In this document: piece after piece, positions 15,050-23,281 of the stretch
How the letters are laid out: every line of letters begins with the position of its first letter
Position numbering within the stretch: the first letter of the stretch is position 1
DNA from: SZUA-370 sp034003955
Lineage (GTDB): Bacteria > Spirochaetota > Spirochaetia > Treponematales > UBA12059
Assembly (NCBI GenBank): GCA_034003955.1
Contig: JAVEXO010000041.1
Span: 1-25,822 of the forward strand
DNA: 25,822 nt
Reading direction: 5' to 3'
Made by a program: the position numbers and the translations under genes
Notes under the pieces: model-generated
The model's database searches: none
The model's input: only the letters and a program-made list of their open reading frames with translations
Told to the model about the DNA's origin: nothing

Positions 15050-15531
15050 ACATAGATTTTATCCTTAATGGTGAAGATGTAAGCATCAAGGCAGACCCGC
15101 TGGAACGACTATCAGACTTGCTCCGTGAGGGATTCGGTCTTTCAAGCCTCATGAGCGATTGCCTGGGAGGCTTGTGCGGCAAGTGTATAGTCTATTTCAA
15201 TGGCAGGCTTGTAAATTCCTGCCTCGTTCCTGCCTTCAAGGTCAGGGGCTCGGAGATAATAAGCTATGAAGGTTTCAAGAGTACCGAGGCACACGAGACG
15301 GTCAAGCGTTCCTTTGCAGAGAACGGCGTTGAATTCTGTGGATTCTGTGACGCGGCCATGTACATGGCCGCCGACTCGCTCTTAGAATCTGCCGAGAGAC
15401 CAAGCGATGATGAAATAAAGGAGACCATGTCGTCGGTGTACTGCCGCTGCACGACACCATCCCTCTCCCTACAGGCGGTGAGGAATATGATCGAGGCCAG
15501 AATGGGCGGGGTATACAACCGTGCACATTGA
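15046..15531 (+). CDS. XDH-family 2Fe-2S subunit
   Basis: This 161-residue protein is the iron-sulphur subunit of the complex. The plant-ferredoxin-type cluster has Cys39, Cys44, Cys47 and Cys59. The second, helical cluster has Cys98, Cys101, Cys133 and Cys135 (CGFC and CRC). All eight ligands are kept. The usual QCGFCTPG is FCGFCDAA: the Gln that touches the pterin is Phe, and CRCTGY is CRCTTPS. It would pass electrons between the cofactor subunit and FAD. It overlaps the previous gene in ATGA and the next by 11 bases. Confidence 0.93.
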   Translation: MNIDFILNGEDVSIKADPLERLSDLLREGFGLSSLMSDCLGGLCGKCIVYFNGRLVNSCLVPAFKVRGSEIISYEGFKSTEAHETVKRSFAENGVEFCGFCDAAMYMAADSLLESAERPSDDEIKETMSSVYCRCTTPSLSLQAVRNMIEARMGGVYNRAH

Positions 15532-16363
15532 CGAGATAGCCGCCCCAAAAAGCCTCCAGGAGGCCATAGCCGTCTTGAAGCGCAGACCCAATGCCATACC
15601 ATGGGCAGGCGGCACCCTGATCCAGACGACTACAATAGGCATGGATTCAGAGAGGCCAGCCTCCATACTGGATCTAGGTGGCATAGCCGAACTGACGCTC
15701 ATAAACAGATCAGACCGTTACCTGGAACTGGGAGCCTGTGTGACACTCTCTGCCATTCTATCCTTACCTAAGAGCCTGTCTCTTGAACCATTGCGTGGGG
15801 CGGCCGCTCTCATAGGCACGGCAACGGTCCGTAACCTGGCTACCATAGGCGGCAACATCGGCTCTCGGGAGTCATTCATGACATGCTTCTCTGCTCTTGC
15901 CTGCCTCGATGCCAGCCTTGAGCTGAGGGACGCCAATGGTTCACGTTGGTCGGGTATCCATGCCTTGATAGACGATGAAAACCGCCCCCGCTTCCCAAAA
16001 TCCACGCTACTGACACGTATCCGTATACCAACGTCCTCCTGGGATGCGACGGCCATCCATAGATTGGGAGAAGCCCCCCGTGGCGAGGCCTATCCTGCCT
16101 CGTTTGCCGCAGCCGCACGTTTTGAGAAGGGCACCATTTCGGAGCTCAGGCTCGTAGCCGCAGGAGCGCGCATAGTCAGGGACAGGGAACTGGAGGCATC
16201 GCTTATAGGCAAGCGCCTGCCCTTGGGTTCCAAGGACATAGAGGAGACACAGTCAAAGGCATACCAGAAGGCTCTCGATATTGGCTTCGATGAGGCGGCT
16301 GCCGACCATTATGGAGCCTATGTGGCAGCCTTCCTGTCAGACGTCCAGGAGGAAGGCCGGTGA
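15521..16363 (+). CDS. XDH-family FAD-binding subunit
   Basis: This 280-residue protein starts at a GTG inside the previous gene. It has the FAD-binding motifs of the CoxM/XdhB family: WAGGTLIQT (pyrophosphate loop, usually AGGTDL) and ATVRNLATIGGNIG (usually RNRGTIGGN). A C-terminal CO-dehydrogenase-flavoprotein-like domain follows (about 180-280). Together with the two upstream subunits it completes a three-subunit molybdo-flavoenzyme. Its stop overlaps the next start in GTGA. No molybdenum cofactor biosynthesis or insertion gene is in the window. Confidence 0.9.
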   Translation: MHIDEIAAPKSLQEAIAVLKRRPNAIPWAGGTLIQTTTIGMDSERPASILDLGGIAELTLINRSDRYLELGACVTLSAILSLPKSLSLEPLRGAAALIGTATVRNLATIGGNIGSRESFMTCFSALACLDASLELRDANGSRWSGIHALIDDENRPRFPKSTLLTRIRIPTSSWDATAIHRLGEAPRGEAYPASFAAAARFEKGTISELRLVAAGARIVRDRELEASLIGKRLPLGSKDIEETQSKAYQKALDIGFDEAAADHYGAYVAAFLSDVQEEGR

Positions 16364-17160
16364 GCGGCATACTGTACCTACTGCCCGTTCCCATAGCCGA
16401 TGGCGATCCAAAGGATGAATTGGCCCCCAAGGTTATCCGTGCCATCCAGGGAATTCGAGACTTCATAGTTGAAAACGAAAGAAGTGCACGACGCGTCCTG
16501 TCAAAAATACTGCCACAGGAGTCTCTCGATGCATCGCGCTTCTTCCTGCTCGACGAGCACACTCCATTGGATGACGTACCCGCGCTTCTGGCACCTCTCT
16601 TATCCGGCAGGGATGCGGCCATCATGTCGGAGGCGGGCAGCCCCTGCGTCGCAGACCCAGGAGCCACCCTGGTGGCAGCGGCATTCCGTGCCGACATACA
16701 GACGATACCCCTTGCAGGCCCCAGTGCCATACTGATGGCCATCATGGCCTCTGGACTGGGGGGCCAACACTTCTCGTTCAAGGGCTATCTGCCCCAGGAT
16801 GCGTCGGGACGTGAAGCAGCCTTGCGGGACATGGAGCAACGATCGGCCAAGGAAGGCTCCACCCAGGCCTTCATAGAGACACCCTACCGTAACGACGCCG
16901 TCGCCTTGAGCGCTGCCAAGGCCCTTAAGGCTGACACCATATTCTGTGCCGCCATTGGGCTATCCACTCCAAGAGAAAGAATACTTCGCATGTCCGCGAT
17001 GGAATGGAGAAAATCTCCACCCACCATAGGCAAGATTCCGACGGTATTCCTGCTTCTGGCTCATAAAGAGGCTTCTCCCCGGCCGGAACAAGGAGCACGA
17101 CGTGGGCAGGGCACTACTAACGCTACCCCTGGCCCTAGCAGCCGGAAGCGAAGAGCTTGA
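16360..17160 (+). CDS. Tetrapyrrole-methylase-fold SAM methyltransferase (RsmI-related)
   Basis: This 266-residue protein begins at a GTG overlapping the previous stop. It has LYLLPVPIADGD near the N-terminus and the SAM-binding SEAGSPCVADPG (90-101), then AGPSAILMAIMASG and FIETPYRNDA, all typical of the RsmI branch of the tetrapyrrole-methylase superfamily. RsmI itself 2'-O-methylates 16S rRNA C1402, but the RsmI signature AEDTR is replaced by VENERSARR, as in a less studied sister family. The basic, Gly/Pro-rich tail (about 235-266) may bind nucleic acid. It is co-transcribed with the XDH-like genes; function unassigned. Confidence 0.82.
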   Translation: MSGILYLLPVPIADGDPKDELAPKVIRAIQGIRDFIVENERSARRVLSKILPQESLDASRFFLLDEHTPLDDVPALLAPLLSGRDAAIMSEAGSPCVADPGATLVAAAFRADIQTIPLAGPSAILMAIMASGLGGQHFSFKGYLPQDASGREAALRDMEQRSAKEGSTQAFIETPYRNDAVALSAAKALKADTIFCAAIGLSTPRERILRMSAMEWRKSPPTIGKIPTVFLLLAHKEASPRPEQGARRGQGTTNATPGPSSRKRRA

Positions 17161-17187
17161 CGATTTACGATAGGCGGTTACACTGAT

Positions 17188-18015
17188 ATGAGCATGCAGA
17201 ACCAGGCAAACCTGTACGAGCAGTACGAGAATGAAATAGCCTCTGTCAATCTTTTTACCCAGGCCAAGCTGGGGCTCAAGCCTGGGCAGACAATAGTCAA
17301 GATAGATACCTACAGCATCATCTGCGTACCGTATCGATTCTCTCTTAAAGGAGCCGTACTCCTTGCATCATTCTCAAGCGAGGAACAATCCCTCTTTCAG
17401 CGATTCGTCAACCAGCTGGCAGGCCTCACACTTATATTCCAGCCTGACAAGTCACCAAACCCACTCAAGATATTCGCTCGTTGCATGCTAAAATCTGTCA
17501 GCCCCATGAAGGGTCGAGAATCCATAGGCCTCGTGGAAGTCGTATTCAAGCCATGCCCGCCAGACCTTATAACGATATTCATAGATTACTTCATGCTCCT
17601 GGACAGGCTAAAGGTAGAGTTCGATGACTATAAGGGAAAGCTCATCGCAATCAATTCAGACAGCTCAAAGGCCATGGCTTACAACAACTTCTCGATGCTA
17701 GGATACGAAGGGGCACAGGCTAAGGTAGCCCTGTTTGCACTGGCGAGCGACACGCTTAACTTCCTTGTCCCCATGAACGGGCCTCAACTGCAGGAGGGAA
17801 AGCCCATGCAGATGAAACTATACTTCCAGAGCTTCCAGTTCACGGTGCAAGGATCCATAGCCAAGATAGCACGCCTGCAGAACGGGGTTCAGAAGGTAGA
17901 GGCTACCATTCAGTTCAGCTCTGAACTCGTATCAATAATAGAGCAATACCGCTTCGCCGAGAAATTCCAGGTAAAGGCTATCCAAGTGTCTGATACCATG
18001 GTGAAGACCGACTAG
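17188..18015 (+). CDS. Conserved protein of unknown function, possibly PilZ-like
   Basis: This 275-residue protein has no signal peptide or membrane segment. It appears to contain two beta-rich halves, about 30-125 and 170-265. The overall look recalls spirochaetal proteins with a PilZ-N domain joined to a PilZ fold, the c-di-GMP receptor, but I see no RxxxR or D/NxSxxG signature. Ligand binding is therefore unproven and the assignment tentative. A TAGGCGG-like ribosome-binding site precedes the ATG. It lies 27 bases after the methyltransferase gene and ends the eight-gene operon; the stop codon lies in a long hairpin. Confidence 0.6.
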   Translation: MSMQNQANLYEQYENEIASVNLFTQAKLGLKPGQTIVKIDTYSIICVPYRFSLKGAVLLASFSSEEQSLFQRFVNQLAGLTLIFQPDKSPNPLKIFARCMLKSVSPMKGRESIGLVEVVFKPCPPDLITIFIDYFMLLDRLKVEFDDYKGKLIAINSDSSKAMAYNNFSMLGYEGAQAKVALFALASDTLNFLVPMNGPQLQEGKPMQMKLYFQSFQFTVQGSIAKIARLQNGVQKVEATIQFSSELVSIIEQYRFAEKFQVKAIQVSDTMVKTD

Positions 18016-18059
18016 TGCCGAGTCGGCTTGCCTTGCCAAGCAAGCGCGCGTGGCACTAG
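18012..18059. terminator. Two-part hairpin embracing both convergent stop codons
   Basis: CTAGTGCC (18012-18019) and GGCACTAG (18052-18059) pair perfectly over 8 bp. An inner GCTTGC/GCAAGC stem (6 bp, 8-base loop) sits within, separated by 6-base internal loops on each side. The plus-strand stop TAG (18013-18015) and the mfd stop (18056-18058) lie in the two arms. No T tract follows on either strand, so this may act as a bidirectional 3'-end or Rho-related structure rather than a classical terminator. Confidence 0.5.
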
Positions 18060-21000
18060 CCGGCGAGAGCCGCCAATTTTTCCCGTATAAACTCGCTCTT
18101 CTCCTTCAAGCCTATGGGACCCGTGGCTATCATCAGCACGTTTGGCCTGTGAGGATCCAGGCGAATCTTCTGCCCGCTTTCCTTCATGAGCCGCAGGAGC
18201 CTGTCCACCTTTATCCTCGACACCTTGGAGAACTCAACGGTTACGAAGCCTTTTCTTTCCTTGAGCGTGGCTATCGATAGCTTCTTGCATAGAATACGTA
18301 TCTCGGCCAATGCCAGGAGGCTCGAGACCTCTTCTGGCACGGGGCCAAAGCGGTCCTCCAGCTCACGGTACAGAGACTCCAGGTCGTCTTGAGAGAGTAT
18401 GGATGCTATCTTCTTGTATATCTCCATCTTGACGGCTTGCTGGTCTATGTAATCGTTTGGAATAAAGCCGGAATACTCCATCTCCAGGTATGGTTCCTCC
18501 TCGGCGTTGTATCCCTCGTCAGACAGCCTTGCCACAGCCTCGTCAAGTAGCTTCAGATACAGGTCGAATCCTACCGAGTAGATATCACCCGACTGCTCCC
18601 GCCCCAGGAGATTACCCGCGCCTCTCACCTCGAGATCCTTCATGGCTATCTTGAATCCGGAGCCAAGGTCTGTAAAATCAGAAATTATCTGCAGACGCTT
18701 CATGGCCAATTCTGACAGTGCCCGGCCATCAGGATAGAACAGATAGGCATAGGCCAGACGGTCAGAGCGCCCTACCCGACCACGTAACTGGTAGAGCTGG
18801 CTGATGCCGTAATTGTCTGCCCGGTCTATGATGATGGTGTTGACATTGGGAATGTCTATGCCATTCTCTATTATTGTCGTCGACACCAGTACATGAAAGC
18901 CCCTGTGGATGAAACGGTGCATGACGTCCTCAAGCTCGTGAGCCGCCATCTGGCCGTGGGCCATCTCCACCATGACCTCTGGAACCAGCCTCTGGATGAA
19001 GGCCATGGTATCGTCGAGCGACTGTACCCGGTTGTGAAGGAAGAAGACCTGGCCATCGCGCTCCACCTCTCGGCGTATGGCGCTGGCTATGAGGTCAGGC
19101 TGGAACTCGTCTACCACCGTCTGTATTGGATGCCTGTTATTTGGCGGAGTCGAGAGGACCGACAGATCCCGTATCTTGAGCATTGACATGTGCAGGGTAC
19201 GCGGTATGGGGGTAGCCGTCAGGGTCAGGGCATCGACATTGGCCTTCATCTCCTTGAGACGTTCCTTGTCCTTGACGCCGAAGCGCTGCTCCTCATCTAC
19301 TATGAAGAGCCCTAGTTCCTTGAACGCTATGTCCTTCTGCAGGATGCGGTGGGTGCCAATGAGTACATCTATGGAGCCTTCCGCCACACCGGCCAATACC
19401 TTCTTCTGGTCCTTCTTCTCTACGAAACGGGAGAGCATGCCGAATCGTATTGGCAATCCCCTGAAGCGATCCAGACATGTATCGTAATGCTGCTCTGCTA
19501 GTATTGTAGTCGGTGCCAGGAAGGCGACCTGTTTGCCACCCATAACGCTCTTGAAAGCAGCCCGCATCGCTATCTCTGTCTTACCATAGCCAACATCGCC
19601 GCAGATGAGCCTGTCCATGGGGCGTTCGCTCTCCATGTCGCGTTTAACGTCCTCTATGCATACGAGCTGATCCGGCGTCTCCTCGTATGGGAAGGCAGCC
19701 TCGAAGGCCGTCTGCCATTCGCCATCAGGAGGAAAGGCAAAGCCTTTAGCCAGCCTTCGGCGCGAGTATATGCGTATGAGGCGTTCTGCCAGGTCCTCTA
19801 CAGACTTCTTGACCTTGTTCTTGCGGTTTTCCCATGACTTTGAACCGAGCCTGTCCATCCGTGGCTCGTCGCCCTCATTGCCTATGTAGCGTTGCACAAG
19901 ATTGGACTGCTCTATGGGTACGAAGACGCTTTCCTCGTCCGCATACTCAATCTTTACATAGTCCCTGTCGTTACCCAGCACCTTGACGCGCTCTATGCCG
20001 ACGAAGCGGCCTATGCCATAATTGACATGCACCACAAAGTCGCCAGGATTAAGCTCTACGAATGTATCTATGACCTTTGATCGGGCGCTTTTAAGAGATT
20101 TTGGGGCGCGTTTACGACGGCCAAATATCTCGCTTTCATGCACGAAGGCAAGCCTGGCCTCAGGGATGGTAAAACCGGCCGATAGCCCCTCGGAGTGAAC
20201 CAAGACGTCGTCGCGGGCAATAAGAGAGCCGATACGCTCGGCCTGGACGGCATTCTCTGCAAAGACGTGCACCTCATACTTGGCACGCAAGAGCGAGTCG
20301 AGCTCCTCGCGGAAGTAGTTAATATTGCCAAAGTATGAACGTGGCGGCTCGGAGCCAAAGGCTAGCCTGTTTTCTGCATCACTATCCTTGAGGGACCATG
20401 AGACTATAGTCCGCTCCAGGCCTGCCAGCTCAGTCTCGAAGTCTACCAGTATACGCTCCGGGGGTGGCACAGGCCCTTCTATCAATGCCTTACGATACAA
20501 ACCAGCATACTCACGCTGCACCGCTTCGGTCTGACCCGTCAGCCTCTCACGTTCTGTGAGCATGACCACGTCGCCAGGCTCTATGTACTCGAATATGCTT
20601 GAAGTACCGCCGAACGCCAGGGGATAGAGTATCTCCTCACCCTTATTCTCGCCTCGCTGTACCAATGATTCTTCAATCTCTGCTATGAAGCTGGAACGAT
20701 CCTCACCTGCCGGAGCCGGACATGCCAGCAGGGCATCGCAGGCTGCCTTTGCCATATCGGGCGTCCAGATGCATTCACGGGCAGGCCGCAACAATACAGA
20801 GACAGGACGCTCAGGCTCGGAAGCCTGGGAAACCGGCTCGAAACGTTTTATCTCCTCCACCTGGTCATACTCGAAGACGATGCGAACAGATGTTTCATCG
20901 CCCGGCATGAAGACATCAAGAACCTCTCCACGCAAGGCAAACTCGCCTGGTAGACTGACGCGTGGCACCCGCAGATAACCCCATGCAGACAGCCTGTCTG

Positions 21001-21505
21001 CCATGGCTACGACATCGATGGTATCGCCCTTGGTGACGCGGAACATACCCCGTTCGAAGCTATCGCGTGGCGGGACGGGAGTCATGGCGGCTCGCTGCCC
21101 TGCTACAATGACCCTGGGACCATCGTCGTCTAGCATGGCCGCAAGAGCGGCGGCCCTCTGCCCGAATGCGGCGGAACGTTGTTCAACGGGACGGTAGGCC
21201 GCCGTGTGCCACCATGGAAACACCATGGCCTTTGTTCCAGCGGCCTCGCAATCTGCGGCGAAGGCCTCGGCCTCTGTGTCTGTCGGCACTATGACAAGGA
21301 AACGCCGGCCTTGCATACGGGTGGCGTATGGCCGACGCTTAATGTCTCTATGCACAGCAGTTGCTACAATGAAGGCAGCCAGTGGAGACTCCAGTTCAGA
21401 GCAGTCTATGGCAAAGAGACCCGCATCGAGCCTGTCCAGGAGCTTCGAGACAGGTTCATGACGCAAGAGATGCTGTGATACATGTTCAAAACGTAAGGAG
21501 TTCAT
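18056..21505 (-). CDS. mfd: Transcription-repair coupling factor Mfd
   Basis: Mfd removes stalled RNA polymerase from DNA lesions and recruits UvrA. The 1149 residues are a full-length protein. A UvrB-like N-terminal module (to about 350) is followed by the RNA-polymerase-interaction domain (about 480-545, NPGDFVVHVNYGIGRFVG). Next is the superfamily II motor with Walker A GDVGYGKT (636-643), DEEQ (737-740) and TATPIPRTLHMS, then QLRGRVGRS and the C-terminal TRCF domain. All motor motifs look intact. Its start codon overlaps by two bases an ATG on the other strand that I do not accept as the start of the neighbour. Confidence 0.98.
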   Translation of the reverse strand: MNSLRFEHVSQHLLRHEPVSKLLDRLDAGLFAIDCSELESPLAAFIVATAVHRDIKRRPYATRMQGRRFLVIVPTDTEAEAFAADCEAAGTKAMVFPWWHTAAYRPVEQRSAAFGQRAAALAAMLDDDGPRVIVAGQRAAMTPVPPRDSFERGMFRVTKGDTIDVVAMADRLSAWGYLRVPRVSLPGEFALRGEVLDVFMPGDETSVRIVFEYDQVEEIKRFEPVSQASEPERPVSVLLRPARECIWTPDMAKAACDALLACPAPAGEDRSSFIAEIEESLVQRGENKGEEILYPLAFGGTSSIFEYIEPGDVVMLTERERLTGQTEAVQREYAGLYRKALIEGPVPPPERILVDFETELAGLERTIVSWSLKDSDAENRLAFGSEPPRSYFGNINYFREELDSLLRAKYEVHVFAENAVQAERIGSLIARDDVLVHSEGLSAGFTIPEARLAFVHESEIFGRRKRAPKSLKSARSKVIDTFVELNPGDFVVHVNYGIGRFVGIERVKVLGNDRDYVKIEYADEESVFVPIEQSNLVQRYIGNEGDEPRMDRLGSKSWENRKNKVKKSVEDLAERLIRIYSRRRLAKGFAFPPDGEWQTAFEAAFPYEETPDQLVCIEDVKRDMESERPMDRLICGDVGYGKTEIAMRAAFKSVMGGKQVAFLAPTTILAEQHYDTCLDRFRGLPIRFGMLSRFVEKKDQKKVLAGVAEGSIDVLIGTHRILQKDIAFKELGLFIVDEEQRFGVKDKERLKEMKANVDALTLTATPIPRTLHMSMLKIRDLSVLSTPPNNRHPIQTVVDEFQPDLIASAIRREVERDGQVFFLHNRVQSLDDTMAFIQRLVPEVMVEMAHGQMAAHELEDVMHRFIHRGFHVLVSTTIIENGIDIPNVNTIIIDRADNYGISQLYQLRGRVGRSDRLAYAYLFYPDGRALSELAMKRLQIISDFTDLGSGFKIAMKDLEVRGAGNLLGREQSGDIYSVGFDLYLKLLDEAVARLSDEGYNAEEEPYLEMEYSGFIPNDYIDQQAVKMEIYKKIASILSQDDLESLYRELEDRFGPVPEEVSSLLALAEIRILCKKLSIATLKERKGFVTVEFSKVSRIKVDRLLRLMKESGQKIRLDPHRPNVLMIATGPIGLKEKSEFIREKLAALAG

Positions 21506-21545
21506 GAAAATCGTCCGATATATTCATAAGGATAGCGCGTCCTCA

Positions 21546-21575
21546 ATACTACACGAATCGCATGGACGCGCACAA
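21546..21575 (-). promoter_or_regulatory. Weak promoter candidate for mfd
   Basis: On the minus strand, TTGTGC (21575-21570) and TAGTAT (21551-21546) with a preceding TG are separated by 18 bases. Each hexamer has about four of six consensus bases. It lies in the short divergent gap and would give a leader of about 35 bases. Confidence 0.3.
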
Positions 21576-21587
21576 GGAGAGCCAAGG

Positions 21588-22529
21588 GTGCACCTAAAAA
21601 GCCGCGTCCTTTCAGCACTGATAGCCACATTCGCCTTGAGTGCCGTGACGGCACAGGCAGATATATCAATCAACTTCTTCGACAAGCGCATCTACATGCC
21701 GGGTACTGAAGTGCTAGTAAAGGTATCGATAAAGAATACAAGCGCCTCGGCATGGCGCTTCAAGCTAGCAGACGACAAACGCCTGTCACTGGAGTTTGAC
21801 GTCCGCTCCATTTCAAACAGGGCCCTGGAGCCAAGCGACTCCTGGAAGAGAGCCATGTCGTCGAGCACTCCGGTGTTCTACCGTGAGCTGTCTATACAAC
21901 CTGGTGAAGAGTACTCGTTTGTTGAAAACCTGGCCGATTACGTTGCCGTCACAGAACCCGGCGCCTACGTCATAGAATGCTCACTTTTCCCCGAGTTATC
22001 AGGCAGATCTGAACCTCGAATAGCAATCCGCTCCAACAGGCTATCATTATCGGTACGTCCAGGGGCTCCCAGCCCTTCCATCGCCGAGAGCTTTAAGACA
22101 GGCACAGCTGAAATACTAAAGGCTGAAAAAATAGGCCCTGATGAAGTCGTTGCAAGGACAATCAGGGCCAGGCAGAAGGGCCTATGGAACGAGTTCTTCC
22201 TCTACCTCGATGTTGAGAGCCTTCTTAAAGCCAATGCCGACAAGAGCCGTTCATACGACAGGGAGTCTGATGACGGCAGAAGAAGGATGATAGTAGCCTA
22301 TAAGGCCGATCTGATGGCCAACGTCGTCGATTCTGACATAGTCGTCATACCAAGCTCCTTTGAGATACTTGAAACCCGCTATGGTTCATCCTATGGCAAG
22401 GTTGTAGTCTTGGAGAAATTTGACTACGAAGGGTTCAAGATGATAAAGGAGTATAGCTACGAACTGGAACGCAGGGACGATGTGTGGTATATAGTCGCCT
22501 ACGTCGTTAGAAACAAGGGAACTGAATGA
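21588..22529 (+). CDS. Secreted protein, BsuPI-like domain plus C-terminal domain
   Basis: I start this 313-residue protein at GTG 21588. AAGGAG lies eight bases upstream and the first residues form a proper signal peptide (VHLKSRVLSALIATFALSAVTAQA). An in-frame ATG at 21504 would add 28 residues before the hydrophobic core and overlap the mfd start. After cleavage, an Ig-like region (about 25-165: MPGTEVLVKVSIKNTS, LSIQPGEEYSF, GAYVIECSLF) resembles BsuPI-type protease-inhibitor domains. The C-terminal part (YSYELERRDDVWYIVAYVV) is like NTF2-type folds. The domain calls are by resemblance; function unknown. It is coupled by ATGA to the next gene. Confidence 0.75.
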   Translation: MHLKSRVLSALIATFALSAVTAQADISINFFDKRIYMPGTEVLVKVSIKNTSASAWRFKLADDKRLSLEFDVRSISNRALEPSDSWKRAMSSSTPVFYRELSIQPGEEYSFVENLADYVAVTEPGAYVIECSLFPELSGRSEPRIAIRSNRLSLSVRPGAPSPSIAESFKTGTAEILKAEKIGPDEVVARTIRARQKGLWNEFFLYLDVESLLKANADKSRSYDRESDDGRRRMIVAYKADLMANVVDSDIVVIPSSFEILETRYGSSYGKVVVLEKFDYEGFKMIKEYSYELERRDDVWYIVAYVVRNKGTE

Positions 22530-23257
22530 AGGCACTGCTCGTAGTAGAGGATGATGCGTTCGCCGATATACTCAGGTTCTACCTGCAACCTCTAGGACTC
22601 GACATCATCCATTACAAGGACCCTCTCAAGGCTCTGGACAATCTTGATGAAATCCTTCCCGACGCCGTCATCATGAGTGCAAAGGACTATCCACGACACT
22701 GGAAGAGCATAGTCGTCAATGTAAGGTCCACTCGGCCTAAGTCGGCATGCGTCATAATCCTCCTAAAAGGGGAGTTTTTCCCCTTCGAAGAAGCCGCCAA
22801 GGCCGCCTACCTGGGCGTCAATGGTGTCGTCAAGGAGGATCTTTCTGACAAGACAGAGCTCGACCATCTGCATCAACTGCTAAAGCGTTACATAGAACTT
22901 GATGAATCAAGGACAAACGATCGCCATATCCCCGGTCCATGGGACAAGTTGGGTTTCATCTTTTCCCATCCCTACACCTATAGGCCGATTGTTGGCACCA
23001 TAGAGACCATATCGAGCGACGGCCTGTCTTTTGCACCCGATATCGGTGCCCTGGTTACCGACCTGGAACCTGGCATTGTCATAGACGAGGCGTCCCTTCG
23101 CATAGACAAGGACATACTGGACATGCGCTGCCGATTGATGAGAAACGAATCTGTCATGGCATTTGTCTTTGATTGTTCCCAGCAGACACGCGATTCAATA
23201 GCCGCCTACATAGCAGGCAGGGCCGAGAGGGAGATACGATCTCTGTTGAATCGTTAA
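22526..23257 (+). CDS. Degenerate receiver domain fused to PilZ-like domain
   Basis: The first 120 of 243 residues look like a CheY-type receiver: MKALLVVEDDAF gives the acidic pocket (Glu8, Asp9, Asp10) and GVNGVVKED gives the conserved Lys103. At the phospho-acceptor position PDAVIMS has Ser51 instead of Asp. The C-terminal half (about 147-243) resembles PilZ: YRPIVGTIETISSDGLSF fits the SxxG-type strand, with only a partial arginine motif. The protein probably works without phosphorylation, perhaps as a c-di-GMP-linked adaptor. It overlaps the upstream secreted-protein gene in ATGA. Confidence is fair for the fold, low for the ligand. Confidence 0.65.
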   Translation: MKALLVVEDDAFADILRFYLQPLGLDIIHYKDPLKALDNLDEILPDAVIMSAKDYPRHWKSIVVNVRSTRPKSACVIILLKGEFFPFEEAAKAAYLGVNGVVKEDLSDKTELDHLHQLLKRYIELDESRTNDRHIPGPWDKLGFIFSHPYTYRPIVGTIETISSDGLSFAPDIGALVTDLEPGIVIDEASLRIDKDILDMRCRLMRNESVMAFVFDCSQQTRDSIAAYIAGRAEREIRSLLNR

Positions 23258-23274
23258 TACTTTAATGATACTAT
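23246..23274 (+). promoter_or_regulatory. Promoter of the arsR-family gene
   Basis: TTGAAT (23246-23251) and TACTAT (23269-23274) are separated by 17 bases, overlapping the end of the previous gene. The transcript would have a very short leader before the ATG at 23282, with little Shine-Dalgarno sequence. Confidence 0.5.
23250..23269 (+). promoter_or_regulatory. Palindromic operator candidate of the ArsR regulator
   Basis: ATCGTTAA-TACT-TTAATGAT is an 8-4-8 inverted repeat with one mismatch, filling the spacer between -35 and -10 of the arsR-family promoter. This AT-rich dyad is the placement expected for autorepression by a winged-helix dimer. Binding is inferred. Confidence 0.5.
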
Positions 23275-23281
23275 ATTCCAT

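Noticed and set aside
16203..16781. Minus-strand ORF of 192 residues opposite the FAD-subunit/methylase junction
   Set aside because: It spans two well-supported overlapping genes on the other strand and has no signal of its own.
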